From positions 1-41,552 of the forward strand of contig DFGY01000095.1 in NCBI GenBank assembly GCA_002372505.1: a stretch of DNA of 41,552 nt, in the 5' to 3' direction. The notes under the pieces were generated by a model that did no database searches, had not been told where the DNA came from, and was given only the letters and a program-made list of their open reading frames with translations. A program made the position numbers and the translations under genes. Below, piece after piece: positions 30,349-38,500 of the stretch (positions are counted from its first letter, which is position 1; each line of letters opens with the position of its first letter). The DNA is from Firmicutes bacterium UBA3738 (GTDB lineage: Bacteria; Bacillota; Clostridia; Peptostreptococcales; Anaerovoracaceae).

Positions 30349-30705
30349 TAGCATTATTTTCCCATCAATATAATTTGATATCGCGTTTTTAGCGCTTACC
30401 ATTTCGTCGAGGGCATCTCCGTCTATGCTATGCGAAAGAAGGGCCTGTGTTGCTTTAATCTGCACTTTTGTCGCAAGTTTCAGATCCTTAAGCTGCTCCT
30501 TGTCGTTTGATAAGTACAGATCATGGACCTTTAATTTATTTTCGATAGCATCAATACGTTCGTCCTGAATTGCGTTTGGCCGGCGCATTTTCTGAATCAT
30601 GTTTGTGATTGCAACAGAAGCGGCAGAAATTGTCACAATGGCTCCACAAATATAAAGAATGGCCTGCATCAAATCTGCCGGAGTAATTACGATAGACTGG
30701 TTCAT
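30346..30705 (-). CDS. Membrane-anchored coiled protein, 119 aa
   Basis: One hydrophobic segment (DLMQAILYICGAIVTISAAS, about 11-33), then a helical coiled region (AIQDERIDAIENKLKVHDLY) and charged end. AAAAGGAGAG before the ATG. Similar in layout to phage haemolysin/holin-accessory (XhlA-like) proteins, but also to virion membrane proteins. Its stop lies inside the next late promoter. Confidence 0.65.
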   Translation of the reverse strand: MNQSIVITPADLMQAILYICGAIVTISAASVAITNMIQKMRRPNAIQDERIDAIENKLKVHDLYLSNDKEQLKDLKLATKVQIKATQALLSHSIDGDALDEMVSAKNAISNYIDGKIML

Positions 30706-30744
30706 TGAAAAATCTCTCCTTTTGTTAAAAAGTACTCAAAAACA

Positions 30745-30781
30745 TTTATACCATACTTGCTTTTTAAGACTAACCGACCTA
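30745..30781 (-). promoter_or_regulatory. Late promoter before the membrane protein
   Basis: TAGGTCGGTTA (last two bases differ from the consensus), then 20 nt, then TATAAA (30750-30745). Follows a terminator directly. Confidence 0.7.
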
Positions 30782-30783
30782 TT

Positions 30784-30814
30784 AAAAAAAGGCAGCCACT
30801 ATATAGTGACTGCC
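30784..30814 (-). terminator. Terminator after the ferritin-like gene
   Basis: GGCAGTCACTATATAGTGGCTGCC stem (twelve pairs around a short loop, one wobble) followed by seven U's on the minus strand. Confidence 0.88.
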
Positions 30815-30827
30815 TCTTTTCAGCATG

Positions 30828-31133
30828 TTACTTGTATGAATCCTGCCAAATCCGGATATCATGAGCATGTTCCATTTGTTTTGTATGCAGATAGTCGTAT
30901 ATCGCCTGCATATCTGCTGGTGGATCTCCATGGTTGCGCCGGTATTCGTCAATGAGTTGAACCGTCTGCTTGTGCAATACATTTGCATGATTCATTTCAT
31001 CGTTTGACAGATCATAGAAAGTTTTTGACATTGCCGGAAGTTTATCGCGGTATTCCAGTGCCAGGCGAATATATCGTTCGGCATCGTTAAGTTCCTCCGC
31101 GATCTTGTCCGCGAGCAATTCCATTTCCTTCAT
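30828..31133 (-). CDS. Ferritin-like small protein, 101 aa
   Basis: All-helical. The motifs EELNDAERYI, NDEMNHANVLH and KQMEHAHDI give a Glu, an ExxH and a second ExxH, the spacing of a di-iron four-helix protein (rubrerythrin / ferritin-like). The protein is shorter than a full rubrerythrin. It may be a virion or cytoplasmic redox factor, or only share the fold. The ribosome site (GGTGGTGAC) is weak, and the gene overlaps nothing. Confidence 0.6.
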   Translation of the reverse strand: MKEMELLADKIAEELNDAERYIRLALEYRDKLPAMSKTFYDLSNDEMNHANVLHKQTVQLIDEYRRNHGDPPADMQAIYDYLHTKQMEHAHDIRIWQDSYK

Positions 31134-31147
31134 AGGCTGTCACCACC

Positions 31148-31687
31148 TTATGTTGTCGCCGCTGGAGCATTGGCAACCCACTTACCCATCTGTCCAAGTA
31201 AATACTGAGACTGCTGGCTATTGTTGATTACGCCCTGTGCTGCAACAAGATCGGCTGTCTTATCAGTCAGACGGTCCTGAAGCATCTGTGTTTTAATCTC
31301 ACAGCAACACTGGTTCATCTGATAGCCTAGGTTGTCAAGCTTTGAACTCAGCACGTTGGTCTGATTGGTGATCTGCGCGGACAGGGTGTTAAATCCCTGA
31401 ATAGCATTAACAAGGTTGGAATTGTTCTGGTTCATGTTTGCCATTCCAAGGCCATTGATAAGCTGCGCGGTTTCGTAATTGTTGTTCGCGCTGGAAAGTA
31501 AAATCTGCTGCTGATTTAATGCGGTTGTCTGCTGATTGATAGCATTGTTAAGATCTGCCTGTGTAGCAAACCCTGCCATAGCTGCATTGTTTCCGCCAAG
31601 GCCGGCTCCACCCATTCCAAACAAAAGCACAAAGATGAGCACAAGCCACATAAATCCGCCTGATCCGTTTGTCATGTCCATATCCAT
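31148..31687 (-). CDS. Virion-type protein with one membrane segment, 179 aa
   Basis: GFMWLVLIFVLLFGMGGAGLGG (about 11-33) is a membrane segment. A long Asn/Gln-rich helix follows (ADLNNAINQQTTALNQQQIL), a Cys triplet (NQCCCEIKTQML) and a Gly/Ala-rich tail. Layout common in Firmicutes phages, placed with structural genes. It may help DNA or protein ejection across the membrane. Inference. Confidence 0.65.
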   Translation of the reverse strand: MDMDMTNGSGGFMWLVLIFVLLFGMGGAGLGGNNAAMAGFATQADLNNAINQQTTALNQQQILLSSANNNYETAQLINGLGMANMNQNNSNLVNAIQGFNTLSAQITNQTNVLSSKLDNLGYQMNQCCCEIKTQMLQDRLTDKTADLVAAQGVINNSQQSQYLLGQMGKWVANAPAATT

Positions 31688-31748
31688 AGATATGTCTCCT
31701 TCTTTTTAAAATATATTTTTCATTTAAGTGAGCTCTGCTTAATTGAAA

Positions 31749-31976
31749 TCAAATTTTAAAACCAAGGTTTTTGGCCACATTGATTACAGCTTGTGGATCA
31801 ACTCCACGCTGTTTGGCCAATTCGTAAAAAGCCTTTTGTGGATCTCCACCGGATTGATTTACCAGGTTCATAATCTGTGCCATCTGGTTCGGTGAAGCTC
31901 CCGGAATTGTTTGACTACTGTTTTGCTGATTTGGTAACTGTTTTGACAGTGGTTCCATCATTGGATTCTGAAACAT
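31749..31976 (-). CDS. Small late protein, 75 aa
   Basis: Gln/Asn/Pro-rich N-terminus, then a compact helical domain (NQMAQIMNLVNQSGGDPQKA ... AVINVAKNLGF). Start overlaps the previous gene by 62 bases (GGAGGG before it). Function unknown; likely virion-associated. Confidence 0.65.
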   Translation of the reverse strand: MFQNPMMEPLSKQLPNQQNSSQTIPGASPNQMAQIMNLVNQSGGDPQKAFYELAKQRGVDPQAVINVAKNLGFKI

Positions 31977-32310
31977 TCTCTAATCCCTCCAATTTGGTGA
32001 GTCTTTCATCAAAAGACTTCATTGTATCAAGAAGTGATTTTAAGTCGTTTGTTGTAGCCGGTTTCGTCTCTTCGTGTGGTGTTACGTCAAATGGAGTGAC
32101 GGTCTTGTATCCGGCCGAATCTGTTACTATCTCCCATACGATCGGCGCTCCTTCATCCATTGCAAGAGCACTGCTGTTAGGGCCCATAGGGAAAGCAGTG
32201 GCGCCTTCCCGTCCGTGGACCTTTGGTATTTGCATCTGATTTTGTATAGCCTGCGGCATATTCTGCGGCATATTTTGAGGGAATCCGTACGGATTATATG
32301 GCTGATACAT
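31915..32310 (-). CDS. Proline/glutamine-rich late protein, 131 aa
   Basis: MYQPYNPYGFPQNMPQNMPQ start, then a 'GATAFPMGPNSSALAMDEGAP' block, and a coiled C-terminus (LKSLLDTMKSFDERLTKLEGL). Widespread in clostridial phages between tail and head genes. Possibly a virion assembly protein with a disordered, multivalent N-terminus. Confidence 0.65.
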   Translation of the reverse strand: MYQPYNPYGFPQNMPQNMPQAIQNQMQIPKVHGREGATAFPMGPNSSALAMDEGAPIVWEIVTDSAGYKTVTPFDVTPHEETKPATTNDLKSLLDTMKSFDERLTKLEGLENVSESNDGTTVKTVTKSAKQ

Positions 32311-32321
32311 GGGATGCCTCC

Positions 32322-32852
32322 TTACATTTCATCTGTCTTTGGAATTTCCTCAACAGTAACAGGCTCGACACTGTTCACTGGTTTCTCTTCCTTCGGAAGT
32401 GAGGCTTCATATTCCGCAAGCGCGTCCGCAATAGATGTGCTTAAGTCAGCTACCTTATACCATGATTTAGGGTATGTGCTCGGGTTAAAACCGGCACGTG
32501 CTGGTATGTGCTTGTTGACAAACAAGTAATGATTGCCCTCAAAGGTTACACCTTCCCCATACTTGACATACTTGTCTGCGGATAAAGGTTTTACCCACTC
32601 TGGCCACTCAGTTACTCCATTCTCACGCTTCTCCAGCGCACCGACACGCTCTTCCAGTGCAGTGAGTCGTGCGGACTCACTAGGGAGTAATGTGTCCATG
32701 GTAGTGTTGTCATGGGCTAAAGCTAAGAGTTCTTCGTGTTCCGATGCAGTAATAGCATTGGACGCAAGAAAGACGTTAATTTTATTTTCTTCGACGGAAA
32801 GGTCATACTTTCCACCATTCAATACAGCTTTTTCAGCTTCATAAATTGTCAT
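32322..32852 (-). CDS. Late protein with a carbohydrate-binding-like module, 176 aa
   Basis: Helical N-terminus and coiled segment (ESARLTALEERVGALEKREN), then PEWVKPLSADKYVKYGEGVT / HYLFVNKHIPARAG / PSTYPKSWYKVADL: the Trp/Tyr pattern of a CBM5/12 (chitin-binding-like) fold, about 85-140. It may help adsorption to surface glycans next to the fibre. GAGAGGAAAA before ATG. Its own late promoter lies directly in front. Confidence 0.7.
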   Translation of the reverse strand: MTIYEAEKAVLNGGKYDLSVEENKINVFLASNAITASEHEELLALAHDNTTMDTLLPSESARLTALEERVGALEKRENGVTEWPEWVKPLSADKYVKYGEGVTFEGNHYLFVNKHIPARAGFNPSTYPKSWYKVADLSTSIADALAEYEASLPKEEKPVNSVEPVTVEEIPKTDEM

Positions 32853-32874
32853 AATTTTTTCCTCTCTATTTTGG

Positions 32875-32911
32875 ATTATAAATTGTTTTAAAAATCATAA
32901 GCACCGACCTA
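32875..32911 (-). promoter_or_regulatory. Late promoter next to the invertible segment
   Basis: TAGGTCGGTGC (32911-32901), 20 nt, TATAAT (32880-32875), the best match of the six copies. It lies outside the invertible segment, so its gene is expressed in both orientations. Confidence 0.75.
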
Positions 32912-32935
32912 TGGACGGTTTTTGAAAATTTTTTT

Positions 32936-32963
32936 TATTCGATAAACACGGGTTTATCGAATA
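32936..32963. repeat. Invertible-segment site 1 (inverted-repeat crossover site)
   Basis: Perfect palindromic arms TATTCGATAAAC / GTTTATCGAATA around ACGG. Shares CGNTAAACACGGGTTTANCG with site 2 in opposite orientation. Similar to Hin/Gin-type crossover sites (AAACC-NN-GGTTT). Positioned at the codons for Asn-Thr-Gly-Leu. Confidence 0.75.
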
Positions 32964-33430
32964 GTATAGTGCATGGTACCAATCCGAACAGCTCCGTATA
33001 TTCGGGTCTTATTGCTAGAAAAGATAACGAAATCATGTATATGAAAGTAACAACTGGTCTCGCTCCCGAAATATATTCATCTAGCGATGGTGGTCAAACA
33101 CGTACAGGTGGTGTATTCCTGCCAGTAAAATCACATACTTTACACGCAATTACGAATCCACCACAAACAACGTTAAATGCATTTTCCTCGATGGAATGGG
33201 ATACAGGAATTATACCAAATCGATATGGTGGATATGATTTTTATGAGACATATTCCGTTAATGTCACTTTTGCAGGCGGTAACTCAATTGTGCCAACTAA
33301 CATTTATATAAATCCCCAAAACCATCATTTGATAGTAACGTGTTTTAATGCAAAAAACTCCGCTGCAACCGATATTCAATTGCTCGTTGTAAATCTCACT
33401 GAATATTGGAGAAAGGGCATCAACTATTAA
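32945..33430 (+). CDS. Silent alternative C-terminal module of the tail fibre (no start codon)
   Basis: Open frame without a start and without a ribosome site, on the opposite strand to its neighbours. It begins in site 1 with the codons Asn-Thr-Gly-Leu (same phase as in the fibre gene) and goes on SNSIVHGTNPNSSVYSGLIA to a stop at 33430 (161 codons from site 1). Beta-rich, with Gly/Asn/Thr loops, GLAPEIYSSSDGGQTRTGG and an aromatic end (TEYWRKGINY): receptor-tip style. Its stop overlaps the stop of the fibre gene. After inversion it would be fused in frame to the fibre stem. Confidence 0.8.
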   Translation, partial: NTGLSNSIVHGTNPNSSVYSGLIARKDNEIMYMKVTTGLAPEIYSSSDGGQTRTGGVFLPVKSHTLHAITNPPQTTLNAFSSMEWDTGIIPNRYGGYDFYETYSVNVTFAGGNSIVPTNIYINPQNHHLIVTCFNAKNSAATDIQLLVVNLTEYWRKGINY

Positions 33431-33888
33431 ACCGTAAAGTACGTGAACTGCACTGACCACATCGAAGTTGCGACAGACTGCATAGCACCCCACAAGTTGA
33501 TGGTTTTGTTGCCATTTAAGGCTAACTGTGCCATCTGACTAGAACCATTTCTTGCAAGAGCGAAAAATGAGCCGACAGGCGCAGTTGACAACATACTAAA
33601 CAACTGTACACCATCCGCTAAATTAGTCTGTTGCGTAAAATGGAAATTGATGCATAGTATACGCAATCTACCCCAACCAAACAATGTGGCTGAATCAATG
33701 ACAAGATTCTGTGCTACAGGTGTAAGCCATGTGCCTTGATAATATTTAACCTGTTGCCATATCGGAAACCATCTATCTAACTTTTCGTCATGGGCGATAA
33801 TCTCGTCAGAATTCGTATCGTGTACAATGTTGAGAATTCTGTTAGCTTGCTGAGTTTCAAACGTTCCAATTTTTGACGTTAAACCCGT
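32948..33888. other. Invertible segment with two alternative fibre tips
   Basis: About 0.94 kb between the inverted sites, holding the two fibre tips tail to tail with overlapping stops (33427-33430). A flip exchanges which tip is attached to the fixed stem (34449-33890). The window shows one orientation. No invertase gene is in the window, so the enzyme would come from the host, another element or the integrase. Confidence 0.75.
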
Positions 33889-34449
33889 GTTTAGCGCAGA
33901 AATACCGGCAGCATTTGCCGCAATGTCTGTCGTATTCTGAGCGACGTCTGTTTTGAGCTGAGTAATGTCTGTCGTGTTCTGAGCGACGTCTGTTTTGAGC
34001 TGAGTAATGTCTGTCGTATTCTGAGCGACGTCTGTTTTGAGCTGAGTAATGTCTGTCGTATTCTGAACGATAGACTGAGCAGCGGCATTAAGCTGTGACT
34101 GCAACGTTTCCCCGGTAGGAACATTTCCGATCTTTGAAGCTGATTCCGCTGTGTCCTGGATTGTCTGTAAAATAGAAGGTTTCACGGACATAGCTCCGGT
34201 TCCATCAACCACGGTGGAAGTTCCATCCGGTTTTACGGTGCCCGGTGTGCTGGCTGTGGCGATGCTTGTGCCTTCGGTGTGCAGCATGAAATAGGTTGTA
34301 TTTGTCGGTAATGTACCGACGGGTGGATTCTGTAATGCAATATAAGAAGAACCCTGATATCCCACCAGTTCATTTGCATGGTACTGTCTGGACGCACTGT
34401 AATCGCCCACCGGAATGAGTGCTACTGCGCCATAATCTACTTTTGCCAT
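33427..34449 (-). CDS. Tail fibre with switchable C-terminal tip, 340 aa
   Basis: Good ribosome site (GGAGGG). Attachment domain (MAKVDYGAVALIPVGDYSAS.. YALQNPPVGTLP-like, 1-60), spacer, then four tandem 14-residue coils (NTTDITQLKTDVAQ; about 126-180) that form a trimeric stalk. The tip starts after Asn-Thr-Gly-Leu (about 186) and is beta-rich (FGWGRLRILCINFHFTQQ ... GSFFALARNGSSQ). The tip region lies inside the invertible segment. It should bind the host receptor. Confidence 0.85.
   Translation of the reverse strand: MAKVDYGAVALIPVGDYSASRQYHANELVGYQGSSYIALQNPPVGTLPTNTTYFMLHTEGTSIATASTPGTVKPDGTSTVVDGTGAMSVKPSILQTIQDTAESASKIGNVPTGETLQSQLNAAAQSIVQNTTDITQLKTDVAQNTTDITQLKTDVAQNTTDITQLKTDVAQNTTDIAANAAGISALNTGLTSKIGTFETQQANRILNIVHDTNSDEIIAHDEKLDRWFPIWQQVKYYQGTWLTPVAQNLVIDSATLFGWGRLRILCINFHFTQQTNLADGVQLFSMLSTAPVGSFFALARNGSSQMAQLALNGNKTINLWGAMQSVATSMWSVQFTYFTV
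33877..33896. repeat. Invertible-segment site 2
   Basis: CGTTAAACCCGTGTTTAGCG, the inverted partner of site 1: 18 of 20 bases match in opposite orientation. It lies in the fibre gene over the codons for Asn-Thr-Gly-Leu. Confidence 0.75.
33922..34066 (-). repeat. 42-bp tandem repeats in the fibre stalk
   Basis: Units at 33922, 33964 and 34006, with a partial fourth at 34048, nearly identical at DNA level, coding for the heptad-type stalk. Copy number can change stalk length without frameshift. Confidence 0.9.
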
Positions 34450-34452
34450 TGT

Positions 34453-35439
34453 TTATCCCTCCAATAGCTCACCGTAAAGGTGGCCGTTTTCCAAAGTGAA
34501 TTGAATTCCCTGCGCCTCTGTATTACTGATCAGATGGCCAAAGGTCGATGATGTTGGATCCCAGTCAACGCTAAACATAGGAATGAATAGCGCTGCGGCC
34601 TGTGATATCTGATTTTTGATGATCTCCGACTGCTCTTTATAATAACGGGCATTGTCGGTTTCCTCGCCGGTGCGGGAATCTGTACCGCCATGAGCATAAG
34701 ACTCCGCTGCTGTCGCATATCCACGTAAAAGAGCCTGCTTTTCGTTGAATTCTGCAACGTCTGCTTCGTAAGTGTTTTGACGTATCGTTTCCGCGCTTTC
34801 AAATGTTGCCTGTCTCTCATCCTCACTGGATTCAAACGCGGCGCTGCGAGTTGCCTGCGCTGTATCAAATGCAGCCTGCCGGGCTGCTTCATTTTCAGTA
34901 AATGTGGCTGCTCTTGTTTCCTCGGCCGCTTCTCGTGCGTTCTCTGCCTCCACGCGGGCTTCTTCCGCTTCTTTTCTGGCCGCTTCGTCTGTATTAAGGC
35001 TGGAAATATCATCCTCTACACGCTGAATATCCCTCTCTAATTGTTCAAGTTCCGTGAGTCTGCCTTCCCATGCGGCCGGTGTATTGATGGACTCCTCTAC
35101 GAACAAGGCGCCCTGATAGGAAGTCCACTTACAAGTTCCATCTTCCGTAAGGGCCCGGAGCTGAATCAACACCGCGCCGGGAACCTGAAGCATGGAATTG
35201 ACGATTGGAAGAGTAAGGTTAATGTCCTTTTCGGTCACATCCTTTGTAAGAGTCACAGAGTTCTTATCACCGTTTGTGTATTGCATGTCCAGGTGAAAAT
35301 CCAGAGAGGCAAGATCAACACCACTGGATACAATACGTTTCATGTGAAAATGACGTTCTTCTGTGTTGGAATCATAATTTGTTCCAATGTTGTATTCCTC
35401 TGGTGGAATAAGAAGTTCTCGGTTAATGATCTCGATCAT
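34453..35439 (-). CDS. Baseplate upper-protein-like (BppU N-domain) with coiled stalk, 328 aa
   Basis: Start at 35439 (MIEIINRELLIPPEEY) follows GGAGG; an ATG at 35466 would overlap the late promoter. N-terminal beta domain (DLASLDFHLDMQYTNGDKNS, GAVLIQLRALTEDGTCKWTS: BppU N-terminal-like, about 1-130), then a long Ala/Glu/Arg coiled coil with repeats (EAARKEAEEARVEAENARE.., AAFDTAQATRSAAFES), ending in a small beta-rich domain (FSVDWDPTSSTFGHL). It probably links the fibre to the tail. Four bases separate it from the fibre gene. Confidence 0.8.
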   Translation of the reverse strand: MIEIINRELLIPPEEYNIGTNYDSNTEERHFHMKRIVSSGVDLASLDFHLDMQYTNGDKNSVTLTKDVTEKDINLTLPIVNSMLQVPGAVLIQLRALTEDGTCKWTSYQGALFVEESINTPAAWEGRLTELEQLERDIQRVEDDISSLNTDEAARKEAEEARVEAENAREAAEETRAATFTENEAARQAAFDTAQATRSAAFESSEDERQATFESAETIRQNTYEADVAEFNEKQALLRGYATAAESYAHGGTDSRTGEETDNARYYKEQSEIIKNQISQAAALFIPMFSVDWDPTSSTFGHLISNTEAQGIQFTLENGHLYGELLEG

Positions 35440-35461
35440 GGTTATTTCCTCCGTTACGTAA

Positions 35462-35498
35462 AGCATAACGAAGCATTAAAAAAAATAGCACCGACCTA
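35462..35498 (-). promoter_or_regulatory. Late promoter of the tail-tip genes
   Basis: TAGGTCGGTGC (35498-35488), 20 nt, TATGCT (35467-35462). Start of transcription near 35455, just before the ribosome site of the gene at 35439. The terminator of the giant gene lies directly upstream. Confidence 0.72.
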
Positions 35499-35529
35499 TA
35501 AAAAAGGAGAACCGTCGAAACGGTTCCCC
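35499..35529 (-). terminator. Terminator of the giant gene
   Basis: GGGGAACCG / CGGTTCTCC stem (one G-U on the minus strand), loop TTTCGA, followed by TTTTTTA. It ends the giant-gene transcript and runs into the late promoter motif. Confidence 0.85.
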
Positions 35530-35560
35530 TTAGTGGCTGCTGCCTGTATTTTGTTAAGGA

Positions 35561-38500
35561 TTAAAAGAATTTCCCGTAGCTTCCTTCTGTCGCCTTGTAT
35601 CCTGCGATTTCCCAGAGTTTCTTCTTTGAATCCTCAGAAAGACCTGTGCTCTGGATTTCCCTGGCAATCTCTGACTGTCGTTCTTCCTTGTTGTCGGATC
35701 CGGCATATTCGTTTTTGATTGCCTTGATATTGTAAACCGTGTCTACATAGGTATCAAAGTCATTACCGGACTGAACCCAGTCAAGAAGCTTATCAGAAGG
35801 GGAGGCCATGCCCTTTTGATTAAGCATGTCGCTCTGTGCCTGTTCCTTTGCAAGCTTTGCGGCCTGTTCCAGAACATAGGCTTTCTTCTCATCCGGTTCC
35901 GAGTTGTTGAAGGATTCACCGGCATATCTCCAGTAATAATCCTCATAGCTCTTCTGTAAATTCACATACTCACCGGATGTAAGGCTGTGTTCATTTCCTT
36001 CCGCGTCCTTGATGGTGCTCTTCATGACTCCTGGCATGAGAGAGGTATCACCGGTACGGTCTACCATGTCGTAGATCTCCTGCTGTGTGGCAGGAAGGGA
36101 ACCGGTCTTGTCGCGATAATCGAGAAGATCATTCAAGACATTCTTTCGTGCGCTTCTCTTTTCGTTTGTTTCCGGTTCTTCCTTAGACAGCTTGTTGAAG
36201 GTGGTGTAGAACTGGCTCATATTGCTGTCGGCTTTCGCCTCTGCTGCCTTTTCTCCGGTAGAGTTATGTTCCATAGCGGACTCATTCGCCTTGTCATAGA
36301 TGTAATTTGTCACATCGTTTGAATAGGTGTTGTCCCGGATATATGTCTTTCCTACACCAAGGGTAAGATCTCTCTGGCCCTTTGTGCCCTTGCCATCGTC
36401 GATAGGGAACAATGCTTCCGGATACTTCCACATGAAGCCTAAAACATTCTCACCGAAGTGATCAACCATCTTTGGACTAAGGTTCAAATACTTGCCGGCA
36501 AGATATGCAGCCTGGCTGGTATTTTCGTTATAGCGTTCTGACGGTCTCAGCTTCTCCGCTTCAAATGTATTTTCAATCGGCCTTCCCATATAATTCCGGT
36601 TTGCGGCGATCTGTTCACCGACTCCCATAGGGCCCATGCCGGAGAATACACCAGAAAGAAGTTCTCTTGCTGCCTGGTCGGCTCCCTTTGTGGCCACATT
36701 CGCCGGAAGCTTCAGAACATCTGAAACACCACTTGGTGCGAACTGATCCGCTCCGTAATTGTAGAACTCATCAAAGGCATGTTTATTCTTATCAAGAGAA
36801 TATTCCAGAAGTCTTTCCATGAAAGATTCCAGCACGGCTGTTTCGTGAGCCTTTGGAATGGTCAAATACTTTCCGTCTGATCCAGGAATCGGAATGGAAT
36901 AGTAATTGTTCTTCGTGTAGGTGGAAAGAAGATTGTAATTCTTCTTCTTTTCCTCGTCGTCATGGTTCAGGAAATAGCTTAATGCGGCACCGATAGCGGA
37001 AATGGTCAAAAAGTAAAGCGCTCTGCCCATAATAACCTTCTTACGATCCTTCATGCCGGCTCTATCTTCCGCCGTGAAGTGTCTTATGAATTTATCGACA
37101 CCCTGGAGAGAAGCGTTGAAGTACAGAATGAAGTTATTCATCATCTTGGAATTCTTTCCATGTCTCTTGAAGTCAGTCGTGATATCCATGGCCGCACGAA
37201 AAGCTTTCTGTGGTTCTGCTCCGTTTTCAATGAATTCCTTAAAGATTGCAAATCTAGGTCCCGCCTCAATGGTATCCGAAACAAAGTTCGTAACCTTCAG
37301 TGGATTAAAGCTCTTTTTCTTGGAAAGCATCTTCCGGATATCCTTCACATATTTTTCAGATCCGGAATAAACCTGTGCATCATCACCTCCTAATGCTAAA
37401 TACTGTTCATAGATAGGGCTTACGGATTTACCCATTTCCTCCTTTGTAGACTGTACATATTCATCGCAGAGATTCCGCAAACGTTTTGGAAGCTTCTTCG
37501 CTGGAGAATACACGATCATGCTTAAAAGATCTCGAATTGAGTTTGAGGTTGTTGACCATATAATATTGCCGCCGGTGGTGGCATACGTCATAAGTCTATT
37601 CATATCGCCGAAAGCCTTTATAACCTTGCTTGTATCACGGTAGTCCATATCAAGGACGGAATTCAGCAGAAGGTCGTTATTGATCTTCCAGTATTCCGGC
37701 TTGCCGTTTACCATGATTCGGAATTCGTTCCGGCTCTTAAGAGCCCTTCCGGAGCGATACTGAATCAGCATGTCGTCGATCGTATCAATAATATCCTGCA
37801 TTGCGTCTACTGCTTCCGCGGATGCCTGCATTCCCCATAAGGTATATGCGGTGTTGTCCTTGAGCTTTGCCTTTAACTCTTCGGTACTGAATTTCTCTGC
37901 AAATTTCTGTTCCGGTATCTGCTCCATCCATAATGCATCCGCTCCGCTCTTTAATGCCGCTTCACGGAGAATAAGCATTACTTTGTTTGGGGTTGCAGTG
38001 TGCATGGTCTTGGTAACAGAATCAATGATGTTATCAATCGGATGGATAAGATCGCGTCCGGAACCTTTTGCTTTCTTTAATGCATTACCACGGTTCTTAA
38101 AGCCAGCACGGAAGAACGGAACGTACTCCGGATACATTTTCTGCATTGCTTCAAATGCGTCCGCTGAAATGATACCGGAACCAATGCCCCACGTCTGCAA
38201 GAAGTCGTGCTGGAAACGATAAACGTCCTCTGCTGCCCCTGAAAACTTAGGATATGCCTTTTCGAGTTCCTTCCGGCGGTTGTTAAGCCACTGTATATTG
38301 TTCTTACGATCATCCGCGAATACACGTTTCTTCTGCTCTATCCACTCTACTGCATGGCGGCAGATCAGATATTCACCGAAGTCCATGTATTCCTTCTTGT
38401 CATCGACGTTGATATTCCGAAGAGCATATTTAAGGCCCGGTCCTACGTAGTATCCTTCCGGTGTATAGATTGCATCGGTAAGAGTCTTTACCACACGTGC

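Noticed and set aside
32936..34449. Diversity-generating retroelement for the fibre
   Set aside because: No reverse transcriptase and no template/variable repeat pair with adenine-specific changes; the inverted sites explain the arrangement better.
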